A stretch of DNA of 24,750 bases from Aalborgiella sp043775055 (lineage in GTDB: Bacteria > Pseudomonadota > Gammaproteobacteria > Burkholderiales > Burkholderiaceae_C), in assembly GCA_043775055.1 (NCBI GenBank), contig JAYVSU010000176.1, positions 1 through 24,750 of the forward strand, given 5' to 3'. Positions 1-6,543 of this stretch are shown piece by piece. The notes under the pieces were generated by a model that saw only the letters and a program-made list of their open reading frames with translations, did no database searches and was not told the origin of the DNA. Position numbers and translations under genes: made by a program. Position 1 is the stretch's first letter, and each line of letters begins with the position of its first letter.

Positions 1-1752
1 GGTTGCCACAAAGCCCGCAGCGCCTAAGCCGCGCTTTTCAAGTGCAATTCGGGCTTTTTCAAACCAATAACAGACCAAATCTGCCCCGCCAGGTACGCGG
101 CCATCGTAGACACGGCGCAGCTTAAAAGTGTAGTCTTCGCCCAATTCGCGAATCATTTTTCGGTCGCCCAAAAACGGCGGGTTGCCTACCACCACGCTTG
201 TTTTCGGCCATTCGGCCTCTACGGCGATACGTCCTTCGACAGGCTCAGGATGAACGGAGTTGGAGGGAATCCACGCCAAGAGCGCATCGCGGCACTCTAT
301 GCAGTCCAGCGGCTCCAGCACGGGGTTGGTTTTGAACTCGTAGCCGTGGGTGAGCCGCCACTGCAGCTCGCCAATCCACACCGTCACCCGCGCCAGCTCG
401 GCGGCGTATTCGTTCAGCTCCAGCCCGAGCATGTTGTGCGGGCCGGTGACGAGGTCTAGCTCGCGGCCCAACCCGAGTTGCACGGCTTCTAGGTGGCTTT
501 GGTGCTCAATGTCTTTGAGCACTTTCAGCCCCAAAAACAAAAAGTTGCCACTGCCGCAAGCGGGGTCGAGAATGCGGTAGCTGGCCAGGTCTTGCAGCCA
601 CAGCAGGAAGGCCTGTTTGGCTAATTTGTCGTTTTTAGCGGTTTTAGCTGCTTTTTCAGTCTTTGAGGCTGCATTTAAGGCATTTTCGGCCTGTAGCCGG
701 CGTATTTCTTGCTTAACTAGCTCCCATTTTTGTAGCAATGGGCGGCGGATGACGGGGTCGATAATCCGCGCAATGGTCGCCGGGTCGGTGTAATGGGCGC
801 CGAGCTGGCTGCGCTTTTTGGGGTCTAAGCCGCGCTCAAACAGGGTGCCGAAGATGGAAACGTCAATCGCCGTCCAGTTCAGCGCGGCGGCGTTGCGCAG
901 CTCGGTCACGTCCATGATGTCGAGCTGCGGGACCTTGATTTTCTTGAACAAACCGCCGTTGAACCACGGAATGTCGTCATTGCCATACAGCCCGCCGCTT
1001 TGCATGGCGGTGAAGAGGTTGGTCAACCCCGCAGTGAACTGCTCGGGTTTGATTTTGCGGTTGTTGACCAAGCCTTCAAAGAGGCGCTGGGGCAGCAGTT
1101 CCACATCGTCGGCAAAGAAGCAAAACAGGCATTGCGTGAGGAAGTGCGCGACCACTTCAGGGTCGTTGACCGCTGTGCCGCTCAGGACGTTGCCTTTTTT
1201 GTCCAGCGTCAGCCCCCGGTTGCGCAGGCGCTCGGCCAGTGTGGCAAAGCTTTTGGCGGCCGCTTCAGTGATGTCGCGGGTGGTCTTTTTGGGGCGGAAC
1301 GATTCAGGGTCCAGCCAAACGCGGCGTAGGAGCGCAATTTTGTCGGGCTGCGCCAGCTCGTGAATCTGGACGGTGTGGACTTCACTCGGGTGGCCGGTGA
1401 ACTGGGTGTGGATGCGGGTGGTGAGGCGGTCGCACACCACCAACAGCGGCGGGTTGGACAGCGCCAAGCTGTAGCCGAGCAGCTGCTTGAGGGCTTTGTC
1501 CAAGCTGCTGCCCGGGGTTTTGTTCTCCCACGCAAAGCAGTTGCGCTTAAACACGTCGGCAAAGCCGCGCTTTTCATCCAGCAAGAGCGTGTTTTGCTCA
1601 AAAATGTAGTCGCCATCCAAGCTGGTGCCGGGTTGGGGCACGCCCAGCAGCTCGCACAAGTCCATAAAGTGCGGCTGTGCGCCTTGCTTTTCATTGAGCG
1701 CAGCGGCCGTGCCAGCTGGGCCCCATTTGGCGAGGAAGTCAGAGATGTTCAT
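1..1752 (-). CDS. MmeI-like type IIL restriction enzyme/adenine methyltransferase, N-terminal 584 residues (runs off left edge)
   Basis: The open frame is uninterrupted from the ATG at 1752 to base 1, so 584 residues are visible of a family usually around 900-1100 long. Near the N-terminus D66, nine residues, then E76-N-K78 form the D-X9-ExK nuclease motif of MmeI-type single-chain restriction-modification enzymes. A helical spacer rich in Lys and Ala (about residues 365-385) precedes methyltransferase motif I, DPACGSGNF (D396 onward), and motif IV NPPF starts at N524, which indicates N6-adenine methylation using S-adenosylmethionine. The C-terminal target-recognition domain lies outside the window. 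The start lies 25 bases after the RelE toxin stop on the same strand, so co-transcription is likely. There is no clear Shine-Dalgarno. An in-frame REP-like insert lies just before motif IV. A methylase-only relative is possible, but the nuclease motif argues against it. Confidence 0.88.
   Translation of the reverse strand, partial: MNISDFLAKWGPAGTAAALNEKQGAQPHFMDLCELLGVPQPGTSLDGDYIFEQNTLLLDEKRGFADVFKRNCFAWENKTPGSSLDKALKQLLGYSLALSNPPLLVVCDRLTTRIHTQFTGHPSEVHTVQIHELAQPDKIALLRRVWLDPESFRPKKTTRDITEAAAKSFATLAERLRNRGLTLDKKGNVLSGTAVNDPEVVAHFLTQCLFCFFADDVELLPQRLFEGLVNNRKIKPEQFTAGLTNLFTAMQSGGLYGNDDIPWFNGGLFKKIKVPQLDIMDVTELRNAAALNWTAIDVSIFGTLFERGLDPKKRSQLGAHYTDPATIARIIDPVIRRPLLQKWELVKQEIRRLQAENALNAASKTEKAAKTAKNDKLAKQAFLLWLQDLASYRILDPACGSGNFLFLGLKVLKDIEHQSHLEAVQLGLGRELDLVTGPHNMLGLELNEYAAELARVTVWIGELQWRLTHGYEFKTNPVLEPLDCIECRDALLAWIPSNSVHPEPVEGRIAVEAEWPKTSVVVGNPPFLGDRKMIRELGEDYTFKLRRVYDGRVPGGADLVCYWFEKARIALEKRGLGAAGFVAT
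231..257. repeat. REP-like dispersed element inserted in frame in the methyltransferase gene
   Basis: The stretch contains CCTTCGACAGGCTCAGGA followed by TGAACGG. I recognise this core as a short palindromic element scattered through many proteobacterial genomes, usually seen in proteins as HPEPVEGR-like or FDRLRMNG-like peptides. Here it adds a peptide of the HPEPVEGR type to the enzyme between motifs I and IV without breaking the frame. TCCT and AGGA form the short stem. No second copy was seen in the window. Confidence 0.7.
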
Positions 1753-1777
1753 GAATGGGTTAATGTTAGCTTGTGCA

Positions 1778-2086
1778 TCATAAGCGCTCACTCGCTTTGC
1801 GATACACCACATTGCCATCGCGCTTGCCCACGGCGACCACCGTCACGGTGATGATGGCGTCTTCCACTTGATAAACCAATCTAAAACCACTGGTGCGAAG
1901 CTTGATTTTGTAGCAGTCTGGCATGCCATGCAGCGCGGCTGCAGGGAGGCGTGGTTGCTCTAAGCGGCGCAGGAGTACGGTTTTGAACTGCGTTTTGATC
2001 GAGCCATCCAGCGCCTGCCATTCTTTCAGTGCGGAGGGTTTGAAGGCCAGTTTGAAAGTAGGGTCAGCTAGAGATTTAGAGGTCAT
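1778..2086 (-). CDS. relE: RelE-family mRNA interferase toxin
   Basis: The 102-residue protein follows the E. coli RelE pattern closely, with the core PDCYKIKLR, then SGFRLVYQV, then VGKR and VVY. The residues that in E. coli RelE carry catalysis or RNA contact (K52, K54, R61, R81, Y87) line up with K60, K62, R69, R89 and Y95, all present, so the toxin appears intact. RelE toxins cleave mRNA in the ribosomal A site when the antitoxin is lost. The start overlaps the end of the upstream antitoxin gene by 11 bases, the usual antitoxin-first order, and the MmeI-like gene follows after 25 bases. The partner is YefM/Phd-like rather than RelB-like, so the pair resembles StbDE-type hybrids. Confidence 0.92.
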   Translation of the reverse strand: MTSKSLADPTFKLAFKPSALKEWQALDGSIKTQFKTVLLRRLEQPRLPAAALHGMPDCYKIKLRTSGFRLVYQVEDAIITVTVVAVGKRDGNVVYRKASERL

Positions 2087-2321
2087 TCCAGTCCACCACC
2101 ACGCTTGGCTCGCTGGCGCGACTGCGCACCAATTGCGCTAAATCCAAATCGTCTAAACGTTCCACCATCGCTGCGTACGTGGCGGCAGGCACCAAGTAGG
2201 CTGCGGGGCGGTTGTGATTCAAAATAGCGATGGTTTGCCCGTTCGCTTGCTCAATGATGGCGCTGGGGCTTTGTTTCAGCTCGGTCACGCTGACTGAGCA
2301 GTTGGCTAAAAGTGCTTCCAT
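2076..2321 (-). CDS. Phd/YefM (StbD-like) antitoxin
   Basis: This 81-residue protein has the Phd/YefM fold signature: an N-terminal SVTELKQSPSAIIEQANG segment, then the strand-loop AILNHNRPAAYLVP and the helix ATYAAMVE. In this family the N-terminal half dimerises and binds the operator. The C-terminal part, with acidic and hydrophobic residues ending DWNDL, wraps and neutralises the toxin. It is the first gene of the antitoxin-toxin unit and overlaps relE by 11 bases, which suggests translational coupling. Its promoter carries three AGTACT palindromes that are the obvious candidates for autorepression. No Shine-Dalgarno is visible before the ATG. Confidence 0.9.
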   Translation of the reverse strand: MEALLANCSVSVTELKQSPSAIIEQANGQTIAILNHNRPAAYLVPAATYAAMVERLDDLDLAQLVRSRASEPSVVVDWNDL

Positions 2322-2328
2322 AATTTTA

Positions 2329-2364
2329 TTTAGTACTGATTAAAGTACTTATTTTAGTACTTAA
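2329..2364. promoter_or_regulatory. Probable antitoxin operator: three AGTACT palindromes at 12-bp spacing
   Basis: The palindrome AGTACT occurs at 2332-2337, 2344-2349 and 2356-2361, exactly 12 bases apart, in an otherwise AT-rich stretch of three related 12-mers. It lies immediately upstream of the antitoxin ATG and overlaps the predicted -10 box. Type II antitoxins normally repress their own operon by binding such repeated palindromes. The assignment to this antitoxin is inferred from position. Confidence 0.7.
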
Positions 2365-2379
2365 TTGCGATAGCTGCAA
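2351..2379 (-). promoter_or_regulatory. Candidate sigma-70 promoter of the antitoxin-relE(-MmeI-like) unit
   Basis: On the minus strand TTGCAG (2379-2374) is followed after 17 bases by TAAAAT (2356-2351). Transcription would begin near 2344, about 20 bases before the antitoxin ATG. Two AGTACT boxes overlap or follow the -10, consistent with repression. Confidence 0.5.
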
Positions 2380-2387
2380 GAAGCTGT

Positions 2388-2417
2388 TTGCTTGGCCGCG
2401 CGCGTTCATTCTAGAAT
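2388..2417 (+). promoter_or_regulatory. Candidate promoter of the alpha/beta hydrolase, giving a leaderless mRNA
   Basis: TTGCTT (2388-2393) and TAGAAT (2412-2417) are separated by 18 bases. With a typical start 7 bases after the -10, transcription would begin at the A of the ATG at 2424. No Shine-Dalgarno is present. Confidence 0.45.
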
Positions 2418-2423
2418 CGCGTC

Positions 2424-3308
2424 ATGCCCCACATACCTGCACCGCATCTTCAGCCACACTCACAGTTACGCTCGAAGGGGCGAATTAACCAAGTCATCAC
2501 CTGGCTGATGGTGGTGGGTTTGGTGGTTTACATTCTTGCTTTAAGCGGGCTTTATTGGTTTCAAGAGTATTTGTTGTTCAAACCGGTGGTGATTGAGGCG
2601 AGCCAGCCTTTGGCGGGTTTGACCACGCAGGGTGCGGGTGTCAGTGAATTTACCGTCGATGTACCGGGTGCCAAGCTCTCGGGGCTGCAGCTCAAGTTGC
2701 CCAACCCGAAGGGCGTGGTCTTCTTTTTGCACGGCAACCGTGGCAATTTGGACGAGTGGTTTGTCAACACCGCGATTTACCGCGAATCTAATTTCGACTT
2801 GGTAATGATTGACTACCGAGGTTTTGGCAAAAGCACGGGGAAGATTGAGAACGAGGCGCAGTTGCATGCCGACGCTTTGGCTGCGTGGCAGCAAGTCGCG
2901 CCGCAATATGCCGGCAAAAAGCTGGTGGTCTATGGCCGCTCGCTCGGCTCAGGGCTGGCTGCAGAACTGACGCAGACGCTGCTGAAGGCGGGGCAGCCGG
3001 TCGACGAAACGGTTTTGGTCTCGCCCTACAGCAGCATGAGTACCTTGGTCGGGCAAATTTACCCGTTCGTACCCGTCAAACTGTTGCGCTACCCGCTGCG
3101 CACCGATGTGCTGTTTACCAAGTGGAGCAGCCCTGTGATGCTGATCCACGGCGACCAAGACACCTTCATCCCCCCCAGCCACAGCAAAGCCCTGAAGGTG
3201 CTGGATCCGAATGCCCAACTCCTGATCGTCCAAGGTGCAGGGCATGCCGATATTCATAAGTTTGCGGCGTATTTGCAGGGGTTTGGGGCGGTGTTGGCGG
3301 GGTTGTGA
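2424..3308 (+). CDS. Membrane-anchored alpha/beta hydrolase (BEM46-like serine hydrolase)
   Basis: The 294-residue protein begins with a short basic segment and one hydrophobic helix (about residues 22-44), which suggests an inner-membrane anchor with the catalytic domain outside the cytoplasm. The hydrolase core shows the oxyanion-type HGNRGN loop (H103), DYRGFG, the nucleophile elbow GRSLGS with Ser173, Asp246 in HGDQD, and His274 in GAGH, so the catalytic triad is complete. The substrate cannot be predicted; relatives are uncharacterised esterase- or peptidase-like enzymes. It is transcribed away from the toxin-antitoxin unit, and its promoter region is shared with that divergent promoter. 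It is probably monocistronic. Confidence 0.85.
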   Translation: MPHIPAPHLQPHSQLRSKGRINQVITWLMVVGLVVYILALSGLYWFQEYLLFKPVVIEASQPLAGLTTQGAGVSEFTVDVPGAKLSGLQLKLPNPKGVVFFLHGNRGNLDEWFVNTAIYRESNFDLVMIDYRGFGKSTGKIENEAQLHADALAAWQQVAPQYAGKKLVVYGRSLGSGLAAELTQTLLKAGQPVDETVLVSPYSSMSTLVGQIYPFVPVKLLRYPLRTDVLFTKWSSPVMLIHGDQDTFIPPSHSKALKVLDPNAQLLIVQGAGHADIHKFAAYLQGFGAVLAGL

Positions 3309-3335
3309 GCGGGATTTTAAATTTGAGTACAAAAT

Positions 3336-3354
3336 GCACACATTGTGCTAAAAT
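3336..3354 (+). promoter_or_regulatory. Extended -10 promoter with inverted-repeat operator for the second toxin-antitoxin pair
   Basis: GCACA (3336-3340) and TGTGC (3344-3348) form a perfect inverted repeat with a 3-base gap. They directly abut TGCTAAAAT, an extended -10 (TGn plus TAAAAT, 3349-3354). The -10 ends 5 bases before the ATG at 3360, so the mRNA would be leaderless. TTGAGT at 3323 is too far away for a normal -35. Confidence 0.5.
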
Positions 3355-3359
3355 CAGGC

Positions 3360-3653
3360 ATGAAAATATTTGCTTGGAGCGCTGAAAAGAACGAGTTGCT
3401 CAAAGCGGAGCGTGGCGTTTGCTTTGAAGATGTGGTTTTTTACCTTGAAGCAGGACGGGTGCTAGAGGTTATTCACCACCCTAACCAAGTGCGTTACTCA
3501 GGACAAATGATTTATGTGGTCGCCATTGAAGACTATGTGTATCTGGTCCCTTTTGTTGAAAACGAAGAAGAAGTTTTTCTAAAAACAATCATCCCCAGTC
3601 GCAAAGCGACCAAGCATTACAAAGTTGGTTTGAAAGGTGGTTTGAATGACTAA
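3360..3653 (+). CDS. BrnT-like ribonuclease toxin
   Basis: The protein is 97 residues from the ATG at 3360; a GTG at 3345 would add five residues but falls in the promoter and inverted repeat, so the ATG is preferred. The pattern of an N-terminal FAWSAEKN segment, a GVCFEDVV helix, central beta strands ending in VVAIEDYVYLVPFV, and a C-terminal IIPSRKATKHY resembles BrnT-type toxins of the RelE/ParE superfamily. There the basic C-terminal RKAT strand is typical. It is followed, with an 8-base overlap, by a CopG-like antitoxin, the toxin-first order also used by BrnTA. The sequence is divergent from classical BrnT, so the subfamily is less certain than the pairing. Confidence 0.65.
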   Translation: MKIFAWSAEKNELLKAERGVCFEDVVFYLEAGRVLEVIHHPNQVRYSGQMIYVVAIEDYVYLVPFVENEEEVFLKTIIPSRKATKHYKVGLKGGLND

Positions 3654-3936
3654 GTTACCTACATCACTTAAATTAGACGCCGAAGAGGCTGACATTCTTG
3701 AGGCCTACGAGGCCGGCAAGACGACGCCAGTTGCCGATGCTCAAAGCCTCTTGGCTCGGCATACAGAGTATGTGGCCGCTACGTTTCGCAAAGACGCGCG
3801 GATCAATATCCGCCTCTCATCCAAAGATTTACGCGGTTTGCAGCGGCGCGCTTTGAGTGAAGGCATTCCCTACCAAACGCTGGTTTCCAGCATTTTGCAC
3901 AAGTACATTGAAGGTCGATTGAGCGAGGCGGCTTGA
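3646..3936 (+). CDS. CopG/BrnA-like ribbon-helix-helix antitoxin
   Basis: This is a 96-residue protein. The C-terminal part (about residues 50-92) reads RINIRLSSKDLRGLQRRAL, then EGIPYQTLVSSILHKYIEGRL. That is the strand-helix-helix pattern of CopG-type antitoxins, where the strand RINIRLS contacts DNA. The acidic N-terminal half probably binds the toxin. ATG lies inside the last codons of the preceding toxin (8-base overlap, ATGACTAA), implying coupled translation. The inverted repeat at 3336-3348 upstream of the pair is the likely binding site for autoregulation. Confidence 0.8.
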   Translation: MTKLPTSLKLDAEEADILEAYEAGKTTPVADAQSLLARHTEYVAATFRKDARINIRLSSKDLRGLQRRALSEGIPYQTLVSSILHKYIEGRLSEAA

Positions 3937-3975
3937 TTGTTTGCGGTGGAATTGCAGGATTAAATCCCATTTAAC

Positions 3976-4488
3976 ATGCCCATCCACCGCCTAACGCCCA
4001 CACAGGCCAGTGCCTACCGTGCGTTGATGTTGCAAGCTTATGCACTGCACCCCGAGGCGTTTACTTCTAGCGTAACTGAGCGTAGCGTCTTGCCGCTGGC
4101 TTGGTGGCAGGCGCGGTTGAGTGAGTCCGACGCTGCGAATGACCTTGTTTTTGGCGCTTTTGAAGGCTATGAATTGCGCGGTGCGGCGGGTTTGTCGTTT
4201 GATACCCGTGAAAAAGCGCGCCACAAAGCAACGCTGTTTGGCATGTATGTGCCTACTCAATTTCAAGGCCATGGCTTGGGTCGTCAGTTGGTTGAGGCGG
4301 TTTTGTCTTACGCACGTAGCCGCGCAGGTGTGAAGCTGGTGCAACTGACGGTGACACAGGGCAATGCGCCAGCGCAGACGCTGTACGCCAGTTGCGGCTT
4401 TGAGGTGTTTGGTACTGAGCCGATGGCGGTTGCAGTGGGTGACCATTTTGTCAACAAAGTGCATATGTGGTGCAAGCTCGGCGCTTAA
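3976..4488 (+). CDS. GNAT-family N-acetyltransferase
   Basis: The 170-residue length is normal for a single GNAT domain. Motif A is clear: the strand TLFGMYVPTQFQ is followed by the acetyl-CoA pyrophosphate loop QGHGLG (97-102) and the helix RQLVEAVLSYA. Motif B appears as NAPAQTLYASCGFEVFGTEP, where the Tyr of LYASCGF is the usual general acid. The protein transfers acetyl from acetyl-CoA to an amine, but the acceptor is not predictable. It stands alone on the plus strand between the second toxin-antitoxin pair and a cupin gene, with no visible strong promoter or Shine-Dalgarno. Confidence 0.88.
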   Translation: MPIHRLTPTQASAYRALMLQAYALHPEAFTSSVTERSVLPLAWWQARLSESDAANDLVFGAFEGYELRGAAGLSFDTREKARHKATLFGMYVPTQFQGHGLGRQLVEAVLSYARSRAGVKLVQLTVTQGNAPAQTLYASCGFEVFGTEPMAVAVGDHFVNKVHMWCKLGA

Positions 4489-4503
4489 AGCTGGCTATAA
4501 ACG

Positions 4504-4539
4504 GGTCAAAAGCTTCGTCAAAAGCTTGGTCAAAAGCGC
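4504..4539. repeat. Tandem repeat, three 12-bp units
   Basis: Three consecutive units of the form gGTCAAAAGCTT (second unit starts CG, third ends CGC) occupy the space just after the GNAT stop codon. The units are nearly identical, so copy number may vary between strains. Confidence 0.85.
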
Positions 4540-4618
4540 TGGAATTTAGCGGCGGCTTCTGCTAAGGTGACTGTGTAGGAAGCGGCTTGTTTGGCCGTTA
4601 ACAACAGGAGTCAACATC

Positions 4619-4948
4619 ATGGCTATTTCACATGCCAACTCGGGCGATGCCTTGGACATTCGGCCGCTGGGCTCAAATCTCATCAGTTCACAAACGATAG
4701 CGCTGTTCAAGTCTAAAAACTTGGAAGTGATGCGCTTGGTGTTGCCGCGCGGTAAAGGCATGCCGATGCACAGTGTGCCGGGCGACATCACGATGCAATG
4801 CATGGAAGGCACGATTGAGGTGGTGGTGAACGGGCACGCCAAGCCCTTGACTGCTGGCCAGCTGATGTATGTGTCTGGCGGCGTGCCACACAGCTTGATG
4901 GCGGTGGCTGATGCCTCGGTGCTGGTGACGATTGCGTTTTGTAAGTAG
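4619..4948 (+). CDS. Small cupin-domain protein
   Basis: A single-domain cupin of 109 residues. The first cupin motif is present but degenerate: PMHSVPGDITMQCMEG keeps His51 and lacks the second His of the usual HxH pair. The second motif, TAGQLMYVSGGVPHSL, keeps His91. With only part of the metal-binding set, the protein may be a sensor or binding protein rather than an oxygenase, but this cannot be settled from sequence. A good AGGAG ribosome site lies 9 bases before the ATG. A Rid-family gene follows after 48 bases on the same strand, so the two may be co-transcribed. Confidence 0.8.
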   Translation: MAISHANSGDALDIRPLGSNLISSQTIALFKSKNLEVMRLVLPRGKGMPMHSVPGDITMQCMEGTIEVVVNGHAKPLTAGQLMYVSGGVPHSLMAVADASVLVTIAFCK

Positions 4949-4996
4949 GCACACCCTTCCATCCTGTAAGCTCGTTTCCTTTACGGGAGATTTCGC

Positions 4997-5380
4997 ATGT
5001 CCAGACAATTGATCAGCTCCGGCTCCACCTTTGAGGCGCAAATGGGCTACTCCCGTGCGGTAGTGGACGGCGAGTGGGTGTTTGTATCGGGCACGGCTGG
5101 TTTTGACTACAGCACGATGACGATTCCAGACAACATCGTGGCGCAAGCGGAGCAATGCTTCAAAAACATCGAAGCCGCCTTAAAGCAGGCCGGCAGCAGC
5201 TTGCAAGATGTCGTTCGCGTCAACTACGTGGTGCCGATTGCTTCTGAGTTTGAGCAATGCTGGCCGGTGATGCGCCGCTATTTTGGCGAGATCCGCCCCG
5301 CAGCGATGATGATCAGCGCCGGTTTGGCGGATGCGCGGATGCGGATTGAGATTGAGGTGACGGCGCGCAAGAAAGCCTAA
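4997..5380 (+). CDS. RidA/YjgF-family protein lacking the catalytic arginine
   Basis: The protein is 127 residues, the normal length of a Rid subunit. Family landmarks are GYSRAVVDGEWVFVSGTAGFD near the N-terminus, QAEQCFKNIEAALKQAG in the helix, and the C-terminal MRIEIEVTA strand. In RidA the enamine/imine deaminase Arg105 lies in PARSC. The aligned position here reads PAAMM, with Ala instead of Arg, so classical imine deamination is unlikely. It belongs more likely to a Rid subfamily of unknown role, often linked to catabolic genes. Ribosome site GGGAGA precedes the ATG. It may be in an operon with the upstream cupin. Confidence 0.85.
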   Translation: MSRQLISSGSTFEAQMGYSRAVVDGEWVFVSGTAGFDYSTMTIPDNIVAQAEQCFKNIEAALKQAGSSLQDVVRVNYVVPIASEFEQCWPVMRRYFGEIRPAAMMISAGLADARMRIEIEVTARKKA

Positions 5381-5400
5381 CTCTGTTGACTCAGCTTTAC

Positions 5401-5450
5401 CTGAATTAACTTGAATTAGCTTGAATTAGCTTGAATTAGCTTGAATTAAG
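5401..5450. repeat. Tandem repeat, five 10-bp units
   Basis: Five consecutive 10-mers of the form TTGAATTAGC (first CTGAATTAAC, last TTGAATTAAG; three central copies identical) fill the space between the converging Rid and Bug-receptor genes. They supply the stop codon of the latter (TTA at 5446-5448). No hairpin terminator is visible between the two genes. Confidence 0.9.
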
Positions 5451-6453
5451 CCGGCTTGGCCATCCCCAAGCGTTCAATCGTCTTTTTCTCTGCTGCAAAG
5501 GTTCGCACGGCGTAGGCTGAGTAGTCGGCGGTGTTCATGTAGATAGTAGGTTGGAAGAACTTGTCCAAGGTGTCTTGCACTTTGGCGTCGTCCAGCGTTT
5601 TCTTGAAGGCGTCGTGCAAGATGCGGACGATGGCGGGGTCCATATTTTTCGGGCCACCAATGCCAAATGGCGACTCGATAATTGTGTCCCAACCGCTTTC
5701 TTTGACCGTTGGTACATCTGGGAAGCCTTTGTTGCGCTCGCGCCCCAGCGTGGCCAAAAGGCGTAACTTGCCTGATTTGACGTGTGGTGCAAACTCAGCC
5801 GTTCCGCTCATCATCTGGACATGACCGCCCAAAATCGCTGTCAAGATCTCAGCTGATCCTTTGAAAGGGACATCCACTAAATCAATGCCTGCTTTACCTG
5901 CAAACTCTTCAATCGCCAAGTGCGGCGTCGTACCTGTGCCAGTGTGCCCATAGTTAGCTTTGCCTGGGTTAGCCTTGGCATAGGCCACCATTTCTTTCAA
6001 GGTTTTGAAGGGGGCATCCATGGTGGCAACTAGGCCAAAGGTGTAGCCTGTCAGACCCACAATATGGGTGATGTCTTTGATGGGGTCAAACGCCATTTTT
6101 TGCATGTGTGGCAGGCGGTAAACACCCAGTGGCAGCTGCGTTAGGGTGTAGCCGTCTGGCTTGGCTTGCATCATGGCGGTTGCGCCCATTGTGCCGCCCA
6201 CGCCGGGTTTGTTTTCAATAATCACTGTGCCACCAAGCGCGCGGCCTGCGCTTTCAGCAAAAGCGCGCATCACCGCGTCACTGCTGCCACCAGCGGGCCA
6301 AGGGGCGATGAGGGTGATAGGTTTGCTAGGGAACTTGTCTTGCGCCCAACTGCTGGAGATGATAGCCGCTGAACTGGGTAGCGCTAAAGCTGCAGCGGTT
6401 TGCAGAATCTGGCGGCGGGTAGGTGTTGAAACTGTCTTAACTGGCAAAGTCAT
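5446..6453 (-). CDS. Bug-family (TctC) periplasmic solute receptor
   Basis: The 335-residue protein has a signal sequence with a twin-arginine-like TRRQILQ followed by a hydrophobic stretch and a WAQ cleavage site (about residue 38). The mature protein starts FPSKPITLIAPWPAGGSSDAV, the hallmark of Bug receptors. Further family blocks are IENKPGVGGTMGA, KPDGYTL, LKEMVAYAKANPGKANYGHTGTGT, VPFKGSAEILTAILGG and FPDVPTVKESG. Such receptors feed tripartite tricarboxylate transporters or act as orphan sensors. No TctA/TctB genes are present. A GGAG ribosome site sits about 11 bases before the ATG. It is the last of four minus-strand genes starting with a Rieske oxygenase; the ligand is unknown. Confidence 0.93.
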   Translation of the reverse strand: MTLPVKTVSTPTRRQILQTAAALALPSSAAIISSSWAQDKFPSKPITLIAPWPAGGSSDAVMRAFAESAGRALGGTVIIENKPGVGGTMGATAMMQAKPDGYTLTQLPLGVYRLPHMQKMAFDPIKDITHIVGLTGYTFGLVATMDAPFKTLKEMVAYAKANPGKANYGHTGTGTTPHLAIEEFAGKAGIDLVDVPFKGSAEILTAILGGHVQMMSGTAEFAPHVKSGKLRLLATLGRERNKGFPDVPTVKESGWDTIIESPFGIGGPKNMDPAIVRILHDAFKKTLDDAKVQDTLDKFFQPTIYMNTADYSAYAVRTFAAEKKTIERLGMAKPA

Positions 6454-6510
6454 GCAAATGTCTCCAAAATAATCTACAGATCATCATGAAGTAGGCGGCA
6501 AACCGAGGCG

Positions 6511-6524
6511 GTCACTTGCGTGAC
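6511..6524. promoter_or_regulatory. Short inverted repeat upstream of the Bug receptor gene
   Basis: GTCAC (6511-6515), TTGC loop, GTGAC (6520-6524) lies between the sulfurtransferase stop and the receptor start. It could be an operator or a weak intercistronic hairpin. It is too short to be a terminator. Confidence 0.3.
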
Positions 6525-6543
6525 ATGGCGTGTTTCGCCTGCG

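Noticed and set aside
818..1694. Several open frames of 109-181 codons overlapping the MmeI-like gene on both strands
   Set aside because: They lie inside the continuous methyltransferase frame that has recognisable motifs, and they show no domain pattern of their own.
3345..3359. GTG start for the BrnT-like toxin
   Set aside because: It falls within the inverted repeat and upstream of the predicted transcript start. Homology begins at the ATG at 3360.
2076..3936. Integrative element or prophage boundaries around the two toxin-antitoxin pairs
   Set aside because: No integrase, transposase, tRNA gene or direct repeats that could be attachment sites were seen between 1 and 4000.
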